The translations under genes and the position numbers were made by a program. The notes beneath the pieces were generated by a model. The model worked only from the letters and a program-made list of their open reading frames with translations. It did not search any database and was not told where the DNA came from. This document shows positions 35,208-44,275 of a DNA stretch of 64,000 nt, piece by piece; position 1 is the stretch's first letter, and each line of letters opens with the position of its first letter. The stretch spans positions 113,261-177,260 of the forward strand of contig NZ_LOHG01000012.1 in NCBI RefSeq assembly GCF_022790535.1, in the 5' to 3' direction. Source of the stretch: Pseudomonas maioricensis (GTDB lineage Bacteria > Pseudomonadota > Gammaproteobacteria > Pseudomonadales > Pseudomonadaceae).

Positions 35208-36227
35208 TCAATACAGATTGGGTTCCATTTCCAGCGCAACACCAAAGCGTTTGGCGATGTCAGCCTGGATGCGTTGCGCCAAAGCGTGCAGTTGCAAGCC
35301 CGTCGCCTGCCCGTAATTGACCAGAACCAATGATTGCAGCCGGTGAACACCGGCATCGCCTTCGCGATAGCCCTTCCAGCCAGCCTGCTCAATGAGCCAG
35401 CCCGCGGCAAGTTTCACCTGACCGTCAGGCTGTGGATAACCCACCAGCGCGGGATACGTTTGGCGGATCTGCTCGGCCAGCTCGGCAGATACCAGAGGAT
35501 TCTTGAAGAAGCTGCCGGCATTGCCTAGCACTGCCGGGTCCGGAAGCTTTTCACTGCGTATCGCACAGATCGCCGCACTGACATCACGCGGCGTCGGCTG
35601 CTTGATACCCTGCTCTTCCAGACGCTGACGCACAGGACCATATTCAAGGTGCAAATGAGGATCACGAGTGAGAAGGAAGCGCACCCGTAAAATCACCCAG
35701 CGGCCGATCTCATGCTTGAACAGGCTGTCGCGATAACCGAAAGCACACTCCTCCAGAGAGAAATCACGCAGTTCGCCCGTCTGTCGGTCAAGCGCTGTCA
35801 GGCCGTGAAACACGTCTTTGATTTCCACCCCGTAGGCACCGATGTTCTGCATGGGCGCAGCGCCAACGGTACCGGGAATCAGGCTCAGGTTTTCCAGCCC
35901 GGCGAGCCCCAACTCAAGGCATGACAACACGAACGGATGCCACGGTTCGCCCGCCTCAGCCTCGACAACTGCCTGCAGGCAATCTTCCCGCAGGATACGT
36001 ATGCCGCGACTGGCCATGCGCAACACCAACGCCTGCACATCACCTGTCAGCAGTAAGTTGCTGCCTCCGCCGATCACCATCAGCGGCAGATCATGCTCCG
36101 CGCTGTAAGCCAGCGCATCGCGCACATCGTCGTCGTTATGCGCTTCGGCAAACATCTGTGCTTTTACATCAACGCCGAACGTGTTGAACGGACGGAGCGA
36201 AACAGCGAACTGCGGTTGCAACGTCAA
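35208..36227 (-). CDS. murB: UDP-N-acetylenolpyruvoylglucosamine reductase
   Basis: A 339-aa FAD enzyme that reduces UDP-GlcNAc-enolpyruvate to UDP-MurNAc in peptidoglycan synthesis. The flavin motif GGGSNLLL is at about 53-60, the catalytic serine in GNAGSFFKNP, and AGWLIEQAGWKGYREG follows. The extra loop makes it a type I MurB. The start is TTG 36227, which overlaps the kdsB stop (TTGA) and is preceded by GGAG. Confidence 0.95.
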   Translation of the reverse strand: MTLQPQFAVSLRPFNTFGVDVKAQMFAEAHNDDDVRDALAYSAEHDLPLMVIGGGSNLLLTGDVQALVLRMASRGIRILREDCLQAVVEAEAGEPWHPFVLSCLELGLAGLENLSLIPGTVGAAPMQNIGAYGVEIKDVFHGLTALDRQTGELRDFSLEECAFGYRDSLFKHEIGRWVILRVRFLLTRDPHLHLEYGPVRQRLEEQGIKQPTPRDVSAAICAIRSEKLPDPAVLGNAGSFFKNPLVSAELAEQIRQTYPALVGYPQPDGQVKLAAGWLIEQAGWKGYREGDAGVHRLQSLVLVNYGQATGLQLHALAQRIQADIAKRFGVALEMEPNLY

Positions 36228-36988
36228 ATCTCCAGCAAGCGACGAACGCGCTCAAGGTCTTCTGGCGTATCGACGCCAGCGGGTGGTGCTTCCAGCGCAT
36301 CAGCGACATGAATCCGGATGCCATGCCAGAGTGCACGCAACTGCTCCAGACTTTCAGTATTCTCCAGCCAGCATGGCCCCCAGCTCACGAAGTCATGCAG
36401 GAATCCTGCGCGATAAGCGTAGATTCCGATATGTCGACGATAAGGCACGCCCGCAGGCAATTGCTCGCGATCGCTGGCCAGTGCGTCCCGGGCCCAAGGC
36501 AATGGCGCGCGACTGAACGTCAGGGCCAGGCCGTTGATATCAGACACGACCTTGACCACGTTCGGGTTGAACAACGCTGCCACGTCATCAATGGGCTCGG
36601 CCAGCGTCGACATACGGGCTTCAGGGTGGGCAGCAAGGTTGTCGGCCACCTGATCGATCACCGCAGGCGGGATCATGGGCTCGTCGCCTTGCACGTTGAC
36701 CACGATAGCGTCGGCTTCCAGCCCCAACTGTGTAGCGACCTCGGCGAGCCGGTCAGTACCGGAGTTGTGATCGTCACGCGTCAGCAGCACTTCAGCACCA
36801 AAGGCCTTGCAGGCCTCAACGATGCGCGCATCGTCGGTGGCGACCACAACCCGTGCCGCGCTGCTCTTGCGTGCCTGTTCCCAGACATGCTGGATCATCG
36901 GCTTGCCAGCAATCTCTTTGAGCGGTTTGCCCGGAAAACGACTGGAGCCGTAACGCGCCGGGATAACGACCGTAAATGCTGCTGTCAT
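36224..36988 (-). CDS. kdsB: CMP-KDO synthetase
   Basis: A 254-aa cytidylyltransferase activating KDO with CTP for lipopolysaccharide core synthesis. IPARYGSSRFPGKPL is at 9-23 and NVQGDEP is the nucleotide/metal site. The ATG start overlaps the preceding stop (ATGA), and the gene is in turn coupled to murB. Confidence 0.96.
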   Translation of the reverse strand: MTAAFTVVIPARYGSSRFPGKPLKEIAGKPMIQHVWEQARKSSAARVVVATDDARIVEACKAFGAEVLLTRDDHNSGTDRLAEVATQLGLEADAIVVNVQGDEPMIPPAVIDQVADNLAAHPEARMSTLAEPIDDVAALFNPNVVKVVSDINGLALTFSRAPLPWARDALASDREQLPAGVPYRRHIGIYAYRAGFLHDFVSWGPCWLENTESLEQLRALWHGIRIHVADALEAPPAGVDTPEDLERVRRLLEI

Positions 36989-37170
36989 TTGTCCAGACGC
37001 TCGTCAGTGCTCAGCGTGCGCGCTTCGCTTTCGAGCATCACCGGGATGCCATCGCGAATCGGGTAAGCCAGGCCTGCGCCTTTGCTGATCAGCTCGGTTT
37101 TATCGGCGCTGAGCTTCAGCGGCCCCTTGCAGATCGGGCAAGCGAGGATGTCGAGTAATTTGGTGTCCAT
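36985..37170 (-). CDS. Trm112/YcaR family small protein
   Basis: A 61-aa protein starting MDTKLLDILACPICKGPL; ATG 37170 is chosen because the 33 codons upstream overlap lpxK. CPIC supplies two cysteines, but the second pair of a full zinc ribbon is missing. The family is routinely found between lpxK and kdsB (E. coli YcaR). The function is not settled. Confidence 0.9.
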   Translation of the reverse strand: MDTKLLDILACPICKGPLKLSADKTELISKGAGLAYPIRDGIPVMLESEARTLSTDERLDK

Positions 37171-37187
37171 AAGAAATCCTGAGCGAA

Positions 37188-38183
37188 TCATGGCAAAAGA
37201 CGTAACAACTGCGAATCGAACCAACTGATAAAAGCATCGGATGGCACCGCATCCACAGCCAGGTACCACCAGTCATCCGCCGCGAAGGGCCGGCATTTCA
37301 CGGCATCCTTTTCGGTCATGACAACAGGCAGCGCCGGAGAAAAGGTCAGCGCTTGAGCACTGAAAACAGCATGGTCGGCGAACGCATGGGTGACCGGTCG
37401 CCAGTGTAGCCCTTCGAGGGTATTGAAGAAACGCTGAGGATTACCGATACCGGCCACGGCGTGAAGCGCCTGCCCGGCCGGGAAGAACTCCAGCGCCTGA
37501 CGCTCGCCGCTGCGCAGATTGACCAGCGCCGAAGGTTGCAACTGAAAGGCATAGCCGTCGTCCCGATCAGCGCTGGCTCCGTTGTAGAGCAACGCATCAA
37601 CACTTTCGAGACGCTCGACAGGTTCGCGCAGCGGGCCTGCAGGTAGACAACGGCGATTACCCAGCCCACGAGCAGCATCGATCAGAACTAATTCCAGGTC
37701 TCGCGCCAGCCGGTAATGCTGCAGGCCATCATCGGAAAGAATCAGATCCAGCGACTCACTGTCGAGCAGCGCTTGCACGGCACGGCTGCGATCAGGGTCA
37801 ATCATCAACGGCACACCGCTGCGCTGTACGATCAGCAAGGGTTCATCGCCCGCCTGAGCGGCGCTCTGCTCGCCGGTCACACGCCACGGCAGACTCGGAG
37901 GTTTAGCGCCGTAACCACGGCTGACTACCCCGACGCGCAGGCCTTTTCGGCGGCAGTGTTCGATCATCCACAGGATCAACGGTGTCTTGCCGGTGCCACC
38001 AATGGTGATATTACCGACGACAATAACCGGCACAGGAGCCTTGTAGATATCGCCCTGCCCCGCCAGAAAACGCTCACGCTTGCCCTGCACGACTCGCCGA
38101 TAGAGGCTCTCCAGCGGACGCAGCAGCATCAGCGCCGGATGGCCGTTGTACCAGGCGTCAAGCAAGCGGTCAGAAAGTGCCAT
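37188..38183 (-). CDS. lpxK: Tetraacyldisaccharide 4'-kinase
   Basis: A 331-aa membrane-associated kinase for the 4'-phosphate of lipid A. The P-loop GNITIGGTGKTPL is at about 57-69, after an N-terminal amphipathic helix. SDDGLQHY is the second conserved motif and contains the catalytic Asp. The start ATG overlaps the exbD stop by one base (TAATG). Confidence 0.95.
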   Translation of the reverse strand: MALSDRLLDAWYNGHPALMLLRPLESLYRRVVQGKRERFLAGQGDIYKAPVPVIVVGNITIGGTGKTPLILWMIEHCRRKGLRVGVVSRGYGAKPPSLPWRVTGEQSAAQAGDEPLLIVQRSGVPLMIDPDRSRAVQALLDSESLDLILSDDGLQHYRLARDLELVLIDAARGLGNRRCLPAGPLREPVERLESVDALLYNGASADRDDGYAFQLQPSALVNLRSGERQALEFFPAGQALHAVAGIGNPQRFFNTLEGLHWRPVTHAFADHAVFSAQALTFSPALPVVMTEKDAVKCRPFAADDWWYLAVDAVPSDAFISWFDSQLLRLLP

Positions 38184-38614
38184 TAGTTAGCCGGTGCGGC
38201 TTCGACCGTGGTCATGCGCAGGTGGCTGAAACCCAGCTTGCCTGCAGCGTCCATGGCAGTGATCACCGATTGATGCGGAGTTTTACCATCGGCACTGATC
38301 GACAGCGGCAGACTGGTATCACCGGCAGACTCACGCTGAAGCGCATCGATCAGGGTTTGCAGATCGTTTTTCGGCAGCAATTGATTGTTCACCGAAAAGA
38401 CGCCGTCAGCGTTGATAGTGATGTCCAGATGCTTGAGATCGGCATCCGTTTCCGGAGCGCCGGTCACCGCCTGCGGCAAGTCAACGCGCAATTGGGTTTC
38501 GCGAGTAAAGGTCGTGGTCACGATAAAGAACAGCAGCAGGATGAACACCACATCAATCAACGAAACAAGGTTGATGTCGATGTTCTCCCTGACCTTGCGA
38601 CGACGAAACTTCAC
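38183..38614 (-). CDS. exbD: ExbD/TolR family transport protein
   Basis: A 143-aa protein with one N-terminal helix (about 15-35, INLVSLIDVVFILLLFFIV) carrying the key Asp of the proton path, and a periplasmic domain. GTG start overlapping the exbB stop (GTGA). With exbB it should form an energy-coupling motor. Its place beside lpxK and comEC, not by tonB, suggests a TonB-system or envelope role that cannot be fixed here. Confidence 0.9.
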   Translation of the reverse strand: MKFRRRKVRENIDINLVSLIDVVFILLLFFIVTTTFTRETQLRVDLPQAVTGAPETDADLKHLDITINADGVFSVNNQLLPKNDLQTLIDALQRESAGDTSLPLSISADGKTPHQSVITAMDAAGKLGFSHLRMTTVEAAPAN

Positions 38615-39285
38615 TTTTTACGACCCTCGCCCCGAGCCTGCGACTTGAGGTCGATTTTCGGATCGTTCAGATCAACTTCGCGATCACCCTGCACAACCTC
38701 TACAAGCTTGATGGCTTCCTGTTCCATGCCGACCACCAATTCGTCGACCCGGCTTTGCAGGTAACGGTGAAAGAAGATCGCAGGAATCGCGACGATCAGG
38801 CCAGACGCCGTACAGATCAGCGCTTTGGAGATACCGCCTGCCAGAACCGAGGCATTGGCTGTATTGCCGGTGGCATTGAACGACCCGAAAATGTCGATCA
38901 TACCCAATACCGTACCAAGCAATCCCAACAGAGGTGCCATGGCAGCGATGGAGCCCAGCGCACTGAGATAACGCTCCAGATCATGAATGACCCGGGCCGC
39001 AGCCTCTTCAATGCACTCTTTCATGATTTCGCGGCCATGCCGTGAATTGGCCAGGCCTGCGGCAAGAATCTCGCCCAGCGGGGAATCGGCACGCAGTTGC
39101 TTGAGCTTTTCCTTGTCGAGCTTTTTGTCCTGAATCCACTGCCAGACTTGCCCTACCAGGTGTGGCGGGGTAATGCGGCTAGCACGAAGGGTCCAGAGGC
39201 GCTCGATGATAATGCCGACCGCAGCAATGGAACTCAGAATGATCGGCAGCATCATCCAGCCGCCAGATTTGACCAGTTCCCACAC
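38611..39285 (-). CDS. exbB: MotA/TolQ/ExbB family proton channel protein
   Basis: A 224-aa protein with three membrane helices (about 8-28, 100-125, 145-170), including the GLLGTVLGMIDIF segment. I chose GTG 39285 (MWELVKSGGWMMLP), which has GAGGGAG eight bases upstream, over an ATG 13 codons before that has none. Functions with exbD as a proton-driven pump stator. Confidence 0.9.
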   Translation of the reverse strand: MWELVKSGGWMMLPIILSSIAAVGIIIERLWTLRASRITPPHLVGQVWQWIQDKKLDKEKLKQLRADSPLGEILAAGLANSRHGREIMKECIEEAAARVIHDLERYLSALGSIAAMAPLLGLLGTVLGMIDIFGSFNATGNTANASVLAGGISKALICTASGLIVAIPAIFFHRYLQSRVDELVVGMEQEAIKLVEVVQGDREVDLNDPKIDLKSQARGEGRKK

Positions 39286-39366
39286 AGTGACGACTCCCTC
39301 GAAAAATTGGCGCCACTCTATCATAGGGTCAGCGACTCGCCGAAGCCTGCGAGCAATATCCTTGTA

Positions 39367-41583
39367 TCAGTCACGCCAGAAACGCCTCTCTGCCCGCTGC
39401 GACCGCGGCTTGTCGAAGGTCCCGAGGTGCAGGCTGATCGCACCCAGTTCGGCGCTGTCCCAGGTGGGAATGCCGAACCAGTGATAGCGCGCCATAATCA
39501 ACGGATGCGGGTGCCCGAAGGCATTATTGCGGCCTCGGGAAATCAACACGCCGCGAGGGGCAACCGAACGCAGAAAGCTTTTCGATGAAGAAGTACGACT
39601 GCCGTGGTGCGGCGCTTGCAGCCAGTCGGCGCGGACATCGCGGCCACTGTCGATCAGCGCTTGTTCGGCCTCGGCATCGATATCCCCGGTCAACAACAAG
39701 CGCTCGCCTTGAGCATCGATCATCAGCACACACGAGGCCTGATTCCCCTCTCTGGCATCACTCCAGCGCCAGGTCGAAAACACCACACCGTCCCATTCCC
39801 AGCGCTCGTCATTGGTACACAGTTGCGCGTTTAGCAACGGCGGCAGCCTTTCCAGCTCACCGCCCAGCACCCGCTTGACCGGCAAGCCTTGATGGACCGC
39901 CTGCGCGCCACCGGCATGATCCGCGTCGGCGTGGCTGATCAACATCAGATTAAGCTGGCGTGCACCGGTCTTGCGTATGGCGGGCAGCACGACGCGCTGG
40001 CCGATATCGAATTCACCGAAACGTGGCCCCGCGTCATAGAGCAGTGCGTGGTGTCGAGTACGCAAAAGAATCGCCAGCCCTTGGCCGACGTCCAGTTGCA
40101 GAACTTCTACTTGCCCGTGCGGCACGCTTTTCAGAGGCGGGAACACGCAAAGCAACAACAGTGGCCAACCCAGCCCGCGCAGGGGCACACCACCGGGCAA
40201 GAGCAACAACACGCCTCCCAGCAGACTCAGCAACCAGGCCCAGAACGGAATGGCGCTCGGCACCCAGGCAGGCAACCACCCGGCAACCCAGCCGAGAAAC
40301 CTGAACAACCACTCCAGCGCGCCGCCTGCCAGCCAGAGCAACCCTTCTCCCAAATACGGAACAGGCAGGAGCAAGGTCCCGAGCAGCGCAGGCGGCAGGA
40401 TCAGGAAGCTGACCCACGGCACCGCGACGAGATTGGCAAACGGACCACTCAGACTGATGGGCAGGTTCAGAGCCAGCAACACAGGTAACAGACCAATGGC
40501 GATCAACCACTGGGCGCGGGTCCAGCTTTGCAGCCAGCTCCAGGCACCCAGCCGCCCACCGAATATCAGAATCAGAATCGCCACGGCGATAAATGACAGC
40601 CAGAAGCCCGGCTGCAAACTGGCCAGTGGCTCAAACACCAGCACCACATTCAGCGACACCAGTAGCGGCCCGACCGCCCCCAGATGACGAAAGCGCAGAC
40701 GCCAGAGCAGGACCATGCCCACCATGACGCAGGCCCGACGCACCGGCACTTCAAAACCTGCCAGCAAGCCATAACCGAGCGCTGCACTGAACGCCAACCC
40801 GCACGCCCATGGCAACCACGGCAAGGCCCGCGGCCACAGCCCCCAACGTGCCAGCCCGGCGATAAACGCGTACATCACACCCGCCAACAAGCCCACATGC
40901 TGCCCGGAAATCACCAGCAAATGCACGGTGCCGGTGTCCTGCAGGATCTGCCAGTCAACCGTGCTCAAGCCCGAGCCATCACCCAGGACCAATGCAGCCA
41001 GACCGCCTTCACGCCCTTGCGCGTCCACCGCCAACAAGCGCTGGCGTATAGCGTATCGCCAGCCGGACGCAGCGGACTTCAGCAATTGCCCATCAGAGAC
41101 AGTTCCAGTGGCACCGATACGCTGGGCGAGCAGCCAGGCTTCGTAATCAAAGGCATGCGGGTTGGCCAGTCCGCCCGGGCGCTTGAGCTTGACTGCCAGA
41201 CGCCAGTGTTCACCACTGCGCACCTGTGGACCGCCATGCCAGGCTACCCGCATGCGCTCCGGCAATCTGAAGCGTCTGGATTGCAGCCCTTCCAGCTCAA
41301 AGCGCACCACACCTTCAGTTGACGCAGGCAAACCGACGACCTTGCCTTGCAACCAGACAGTCTGACCGTCCAGCTTCGGCGACAGGCGATCATCCAGCGC
41401 CCATTGCGCCGAGAGGCACGCCCAACTGAAACCGAATAAAAACAAAGCGATGGGGTATGTGCGGAACGGCAACAGCATCAAAGCCAGCACCGGCATAACG
41501 AGCAACAGCCACAATGGTGGCAAAACCGGTAAAAAGCGTAGCGCCAGTAACCCCAAGGCCAGCGCGAACATCCCTGTACGCAT
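39367..41583 (-). CDS. comEC: DNA internalization competence protein ComEC/Rec2
   Basis: A 738-aa inner-membrane channel for single-stranded DNA uptake. It has N-terminal hydrophobic helices, a short soluble OB-like region (about 55-155), the competence domain with about eight helices (about 190-480), and a C-terminal metallo-beta-lactamase domain with SHADADHAGG and APHHGSR metal motifs. The frame also opens at an ATG three codons earlier (41592). The gene is full length. Whether this lineage is naturally competent is not shown by it. Confidence 0.93.
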   Translation of the reverse strand: MRTGMFALALGLLALRFLPVLPPLWLLLVMPVLALMLLPFRTYPIALFLFGFSWACLSAQWALDDRLSPKLDGQTVWLQGKVVGLPASTEGVVRFELEGLQSRRFRLPERMRVAWHGGPQVRSGEHWRLAVKLKRPGGLANPHAFDYEAWLLAQRIGATGTVSDGQLLKSAASGWRYAIRQRLLAVDAQGREGGLAALVLGDGSGLSTVDWQILQDTGTVHLLVISGQHVGLLAGVMYAFIAGLARWGLWPRALPWLPWACGLAFSAALGYGLLAGFEVPVRRACVMVGMVLLWRLRFRHLGAVGPLLVSLNVVLVFEPLASLQPGFWLSFIAVAILILIFGGRLGAWSWLQSWTRAQWLIAIGLLPVLLALNLPISLSGPFANLVAVPWVSFLILPPALLGTLLLPVPYLGEGLLWLAGGALEWLFRFLGWVAGWLPAWVPSAIPFWAWLLSLLGGVLLLLPGGVPLRGLGWPLLLLCVFPPLKSVPHGQVEVLQLDVGQGLAILLRTRHHALLYDAGPRFGEFDIGQRVVLPAIRKTGARQLNLMLISHADADHAGGAQAVHQGLPVKRVLGGELERLPPLLNAQLCTNDERWEWDGVVFSTWRWSDAREGNQASCVLMIDAQGERLLLTGDIDAEAEQALIDSGRDVRADWLQAPHHGSRTSSSKSFLRSVAPRGVLISRGRNNAFGHPHPLIMARYHWFGIPTWDSAELGAISLHLGTFDKPRSQRAERRFWRD

Positions 41584-41689
41584 AGCGCCCATCCCGATAA
41601 CGTCGAAGACACCCTTACGGCTTAGCTCAGCCGGGCAAAAGCGTCGGGATCAAGTGTCACAAGGTCTTGTGCGGGGTAAATCAGTGACC

Positions 41690-41722
41690 AAAAAAAACGC
41701 CCATCTTTCGATGGGCGTTTTT
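41690..41722 (-). terminator. Terminator of rluB
   Basis: ACGCCCAT pairs with ATGGGCGT around a six-base loop. In minus-strand RNA eight U follow, and on the plus strand five T follow, so it can work both ways. It is 27 nt beyond the rluB stop and separates rluB from comEC. Confidence 0.9.
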
Positions 41723-41749
41723 CATTCGCTCAAGCCAGTCGCCAAGCGT

Positions 41750-43006
41750 TTACTGCGGCTTGCGACGACCGAAACCCGGGCGCTGGCCCGAGCCCGATGC
41801 GGGGCCACGGCGCTTGCCGGACGGCGCGTCATCGACCAGATTGATACCTGGCCGCTTTGGCGACGGTTTGGCCGGACGTTTGTTCATGTCGCTCGGACGC
41901 TCAGCCACTGGTGTGCCACGGCTGTTATCTGTGCGAGTGTCGCTGCGGCCATTGGCTGGGCGCGGCGTGCGTGGCGCCGACTTGTTAGGGTCGTTGCGCT
42001 GACCACGACCGGAATCCGAGCGCGGTGCAGCAGGACGCTGGGCACGATCACGATCACTGCCGGTCACTTGCGGCTGACGTGGAGCACGCTCGCCAGTCGG
42101 AGCAGCATCCTTGGCCGGGCGAAGGGTGCGCACACGCTCGCTTTTGCCCAATGGACGGGAGGATTGACGCTGCAAGCGCTCCATCTTGTCCTTGGTCTTG
42201 GCGTTCATCTGCGGCTGAGCCACAGGTGTCAGGCCTACTTCAGCGCTGAGGATATCCACCTCGTACTGGCTCATTTCGCGCCAGCGGCCCATCGGCAGGT
42301 CGGAGTTGAGGAACACCGGTCCGTAACGCACGCGCTTCAGGCGGCTGACCACCAGGCCCTGGGATTCCCACAGGCGTCGCACTTCGCGGTTACGGCCTTC
42401 CATCACCACGCAGTGATACCAGTGGTTGAAACCTTCACCACCCGGCGCTTGCTGGATGTCGGTGAAACGTGCCGGACCGTCTTCGAGGATCACCCCGTTC
42501 TTCAGGCGCAGCAGCATGTCGTCATCGACTTCACCGCGGACGCGCACAGCGTATTCACGGTCCATTTCGAAAGACGGGTGCATCAGACGGTTGGCCAGCT
42601 CACCATCGGTGGTGAACATCAGCAAGCCGGTGGTATTGATGTCCAGACGACCGATATTGACCCAACGGCCTTCTTTTGGACGCGGCAGGCGATCGAACAC
42701 CGTCGGGCGACCTTCAGGGTCGTCACGGGTACAGATTTCGCCGTCCGGCTTGTTGTACATGATCACGCGGCGCACCGTTTCGGCGGCCTCTTCGCGCTTG
42801 ATGACGCGGCCATCAACGCTGATCGCATCATGCAGATCAACGCGTTGACCCAAGGTCGCGTCCTTGCCATTGACCTTGATACGGCCCTGGCTGATCCAGG
42901 CTTCAACGTCGCGACGCGAACCTACGCCAATACGTGCCAGAACCTTCTGCAGTTTTTCACCTGCGGGTCCGATTTCCTGGCTGTCCTGCTTGTCTTGTTC
43001 ACTCAT
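41750..43006 (-). CDS. rluB: 23S rRNA pseudouridine(2605) synthase
   Basis: A 418-aa RsuA-family enzyme. The S4 domain (KLQKVLARIGVGSRRDVEAW) is at about 18-37, and the catalytic Asp is in GRLDINTTGLL (about 120). A basic, Pro/Arg/Ser-rich tail of about 150 residues follows the catalytic domain and is probably disordered; E. coli RluB is about 290 aa. GGGAGG precedes the ATG. It is upstream of comEC but separated by a strong terminator. Confidence 0.93.
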   Translation of the reverse strand: MSEQDKQDSQEIGPAGEKLQKVLARIGVGSRRDVEAWISQGRIKVNGKDATLGQRVDLHDAISVDGRVIKREEAAETVRRVIMYNKPDGEICTRDDPEGRPTVFDRLPRPKEGRWVNIGRLDINTTGLLMFTTDGELANRLMHPSFEMDREYAVRVRGEVDDDMLLRLKNGVILEDGPARFTDIQQAPGGEGFNHWYHCVVMEGRNREVRRLWESQGLVVSRLKRVRYGPVFLNSDLPMGRWREMSQYEVDILSAEVGLTPVAQPQMNAKTKDKMERLQRQSSRPLGKSERVRTLRPAKDAAPTGERAPRQPQVTGSDRDRAQRPAAPRSDSGRGQRNDPNKSAPRTPRPANGRSDTRTDNSRGTPVAERPSDMNKRPAKPSPKRPGINLVDDAPSGKRRGPASGSGQRPGFGRRKPQ

Positions 43007-43203
43007 CTGGGCACCTCCCGGTGTGTCGATTCAGGGGACGCCGAGGACCGGCGCAACCTGTTGCCTGGGGCTGTGGATAGCCGCGAGGCGTAATACTGAA
43101 AACTTCTGACGCTAAACTCATCACGAGCAGAATCGCCAAAAGGTCGCGAATCATACGCTCACATAACGCATTGCGCATCAGAGGCTAGTCGAAAATTTGC
43201 GGC

Positions 43204-43395
43204 TTACTTCTTTTTCCGCCGACCGGCACCCTTGAAACCTTTCATGCGAACAGCGGCGTCCTTCAGCACATCGCGGCGCTCGTCCTTGTCCATCTTCTTC
43301 CAGGCCTTGATTTCTTTCTTGCTGCGGCCACAGCCGATGCAGATGTCGGCGTCGAATTTGCAGAGGCTGATGCAGGGGTTCTTAGTGTCGCTCAT
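43204..43395 (-). CDS. DUF1289 domain protein
   Basis: A 63-aa basic protein with the DUF1289 signature CISLCKFDADICIGCGRS: Cys8, Cys12, Cys19 and Cys22, spaced like a metal-binding site. The Lys/Arg-rich tail suggests nucleic-acid contact. Function unknown. It lies between scpB and rluB on the same strand, with a REP repeat between it and scpB. Confidence 0.85.
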   Translation of the reverse strand: MSDTKNPCISLCKFDADICIGCGRSKKEIKAWKKMDKDERRDVLKDAAVRMKGFKGAGRRKKK

Positions 43396-43430
43396 GAGTG
43401 GTGCGCCGCCTGAATTAACGCTGTTTGCCC

Positions 43431-43502
43431 TGTAGGAGCTGCCGAAGGCTGCGAAAGCGCTTTGTCTGACCCACTGCTTCGCAGCCTTCGGCAGCTCCTA
43501 CA
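43431..43502. repeat. REP-type inverted repeat overlapping the scpB stop
   Basis: Arms of 25 bp (43431-43455 and 43478-43502) are perfect complements around 22 bases. The arm starts TGTAGGAGCTGCCGAAGG and is identical to the copy at 50933-51004. The minus-strand arm carries the scpB stop codon (TAG at 43500-43498) within its TGTAGG head. Confidence 0.93.
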
Positions 43503-44265
43503 AGGGATCGCTACCGTCCTCTGATTTTTCATCAGGCTCATCCGGCAGCAAATCATCGAAGTCGATCTTCAGACCCTGCTCCATCGAGTCGAGTTCGACC
43601 AACAGGCTGCGGAAGCTCGTCTCGTCTCTTGGCGGTTCTGGCTCTGCGTCCGGATCGATGCTCGCGTCGGCCATCGCCTGCAGATGCGCAGGCACCGGAG
43701 CGTCTTCGAAATCCAGAACCGGATCTGGTTCCAGTTCACGCAGGTCTGCCAGTGGCGGCAAGTCATCGAGGTTCTTCAGGTTGAAGTGGTCGAGAAACAC
43801 TTTGGTGGTCGCAAACATCGCAGGCTTGCCCGGCACTTCACGGTAGCCCACGACCCTGATCCACTCACGTTCCAGCAGGGTTTTCACGATATGGCTGTTA
43901 ACCGCAACACCGCGCACATCTTCGATTTCGCCCCGGGTTATCGGTTGGCGATAAGCGATCAATGCCATGGTTTCAAGCATGGCCCGAGAATAGCGCTGCG
44001 GACGCTCTTCCCAGAGACGACCGACCCAAGGGGAAAACTTTTCACGAATCTGCAGGCGATAACCGGAAGCCACTTCCTTGAGCTCGAATGCCCTGCCTTC
44101 GCAGGACTTACCCAGTAACTGCAGCGCTTTCTTGAAGACCGGCGGCTCAGGACGCTCGCCTTCTTCGAACAGTTCGTAAAGGCGCTCCAGCGATTGCGGC
44201 TTGCCCGAGGCCAACAGGAAAGCTTCGAGCAGCGGAGCCAGCTCGCGAGGTTCGTTGAGATTCAT
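43498..44265 (-). CDS. scpB: Segregation and condensation protein B
   Basis: A 255-aa regulator (two winged helices, about 8-170) of the Smc-ScpAB condensin. RPQRYSRAMLETMALIAYRQPITRGEIE is read in two parts as the central conserved region. An acidic tail of about 75 residues follows. The tail ends within a REP repeat that supplies its stop codon. It lies 10 bp downstream of scpA. Confidence 0.92.
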   Translation of the reverse strand: MNLNEPRELAPLLEAFLLASGKPQSLERLYELFEEGERPEPPVFKKALQLLGKSCEGRAFELKEVASGYRLQIREKFSPWVGRLWEERPQRYSRAMLETMALIAYRQPITRGEIEDVRGVAVNSHIVKTLLEREWIRVVGYREVPGKPAMFATTKVFLDHFNLKNLDDLPPLADLRELEPDPVLDFEDAPVPAHLQAMADASIDPDAEPEPPRDETSFRSLLVELDSMEQGLKIDFDDLLPDEPDEKSEDGSDPL

Positions 44266-44275
44266 TGTTCAGCTC

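Noticed and set aside
41450..43093. Plus-strand open frame of 547 codons opposite rluB
   Set aside because: It crosses the rluB terminator and part of comEC, and has no family motif. Antisense artefact of biased codons.
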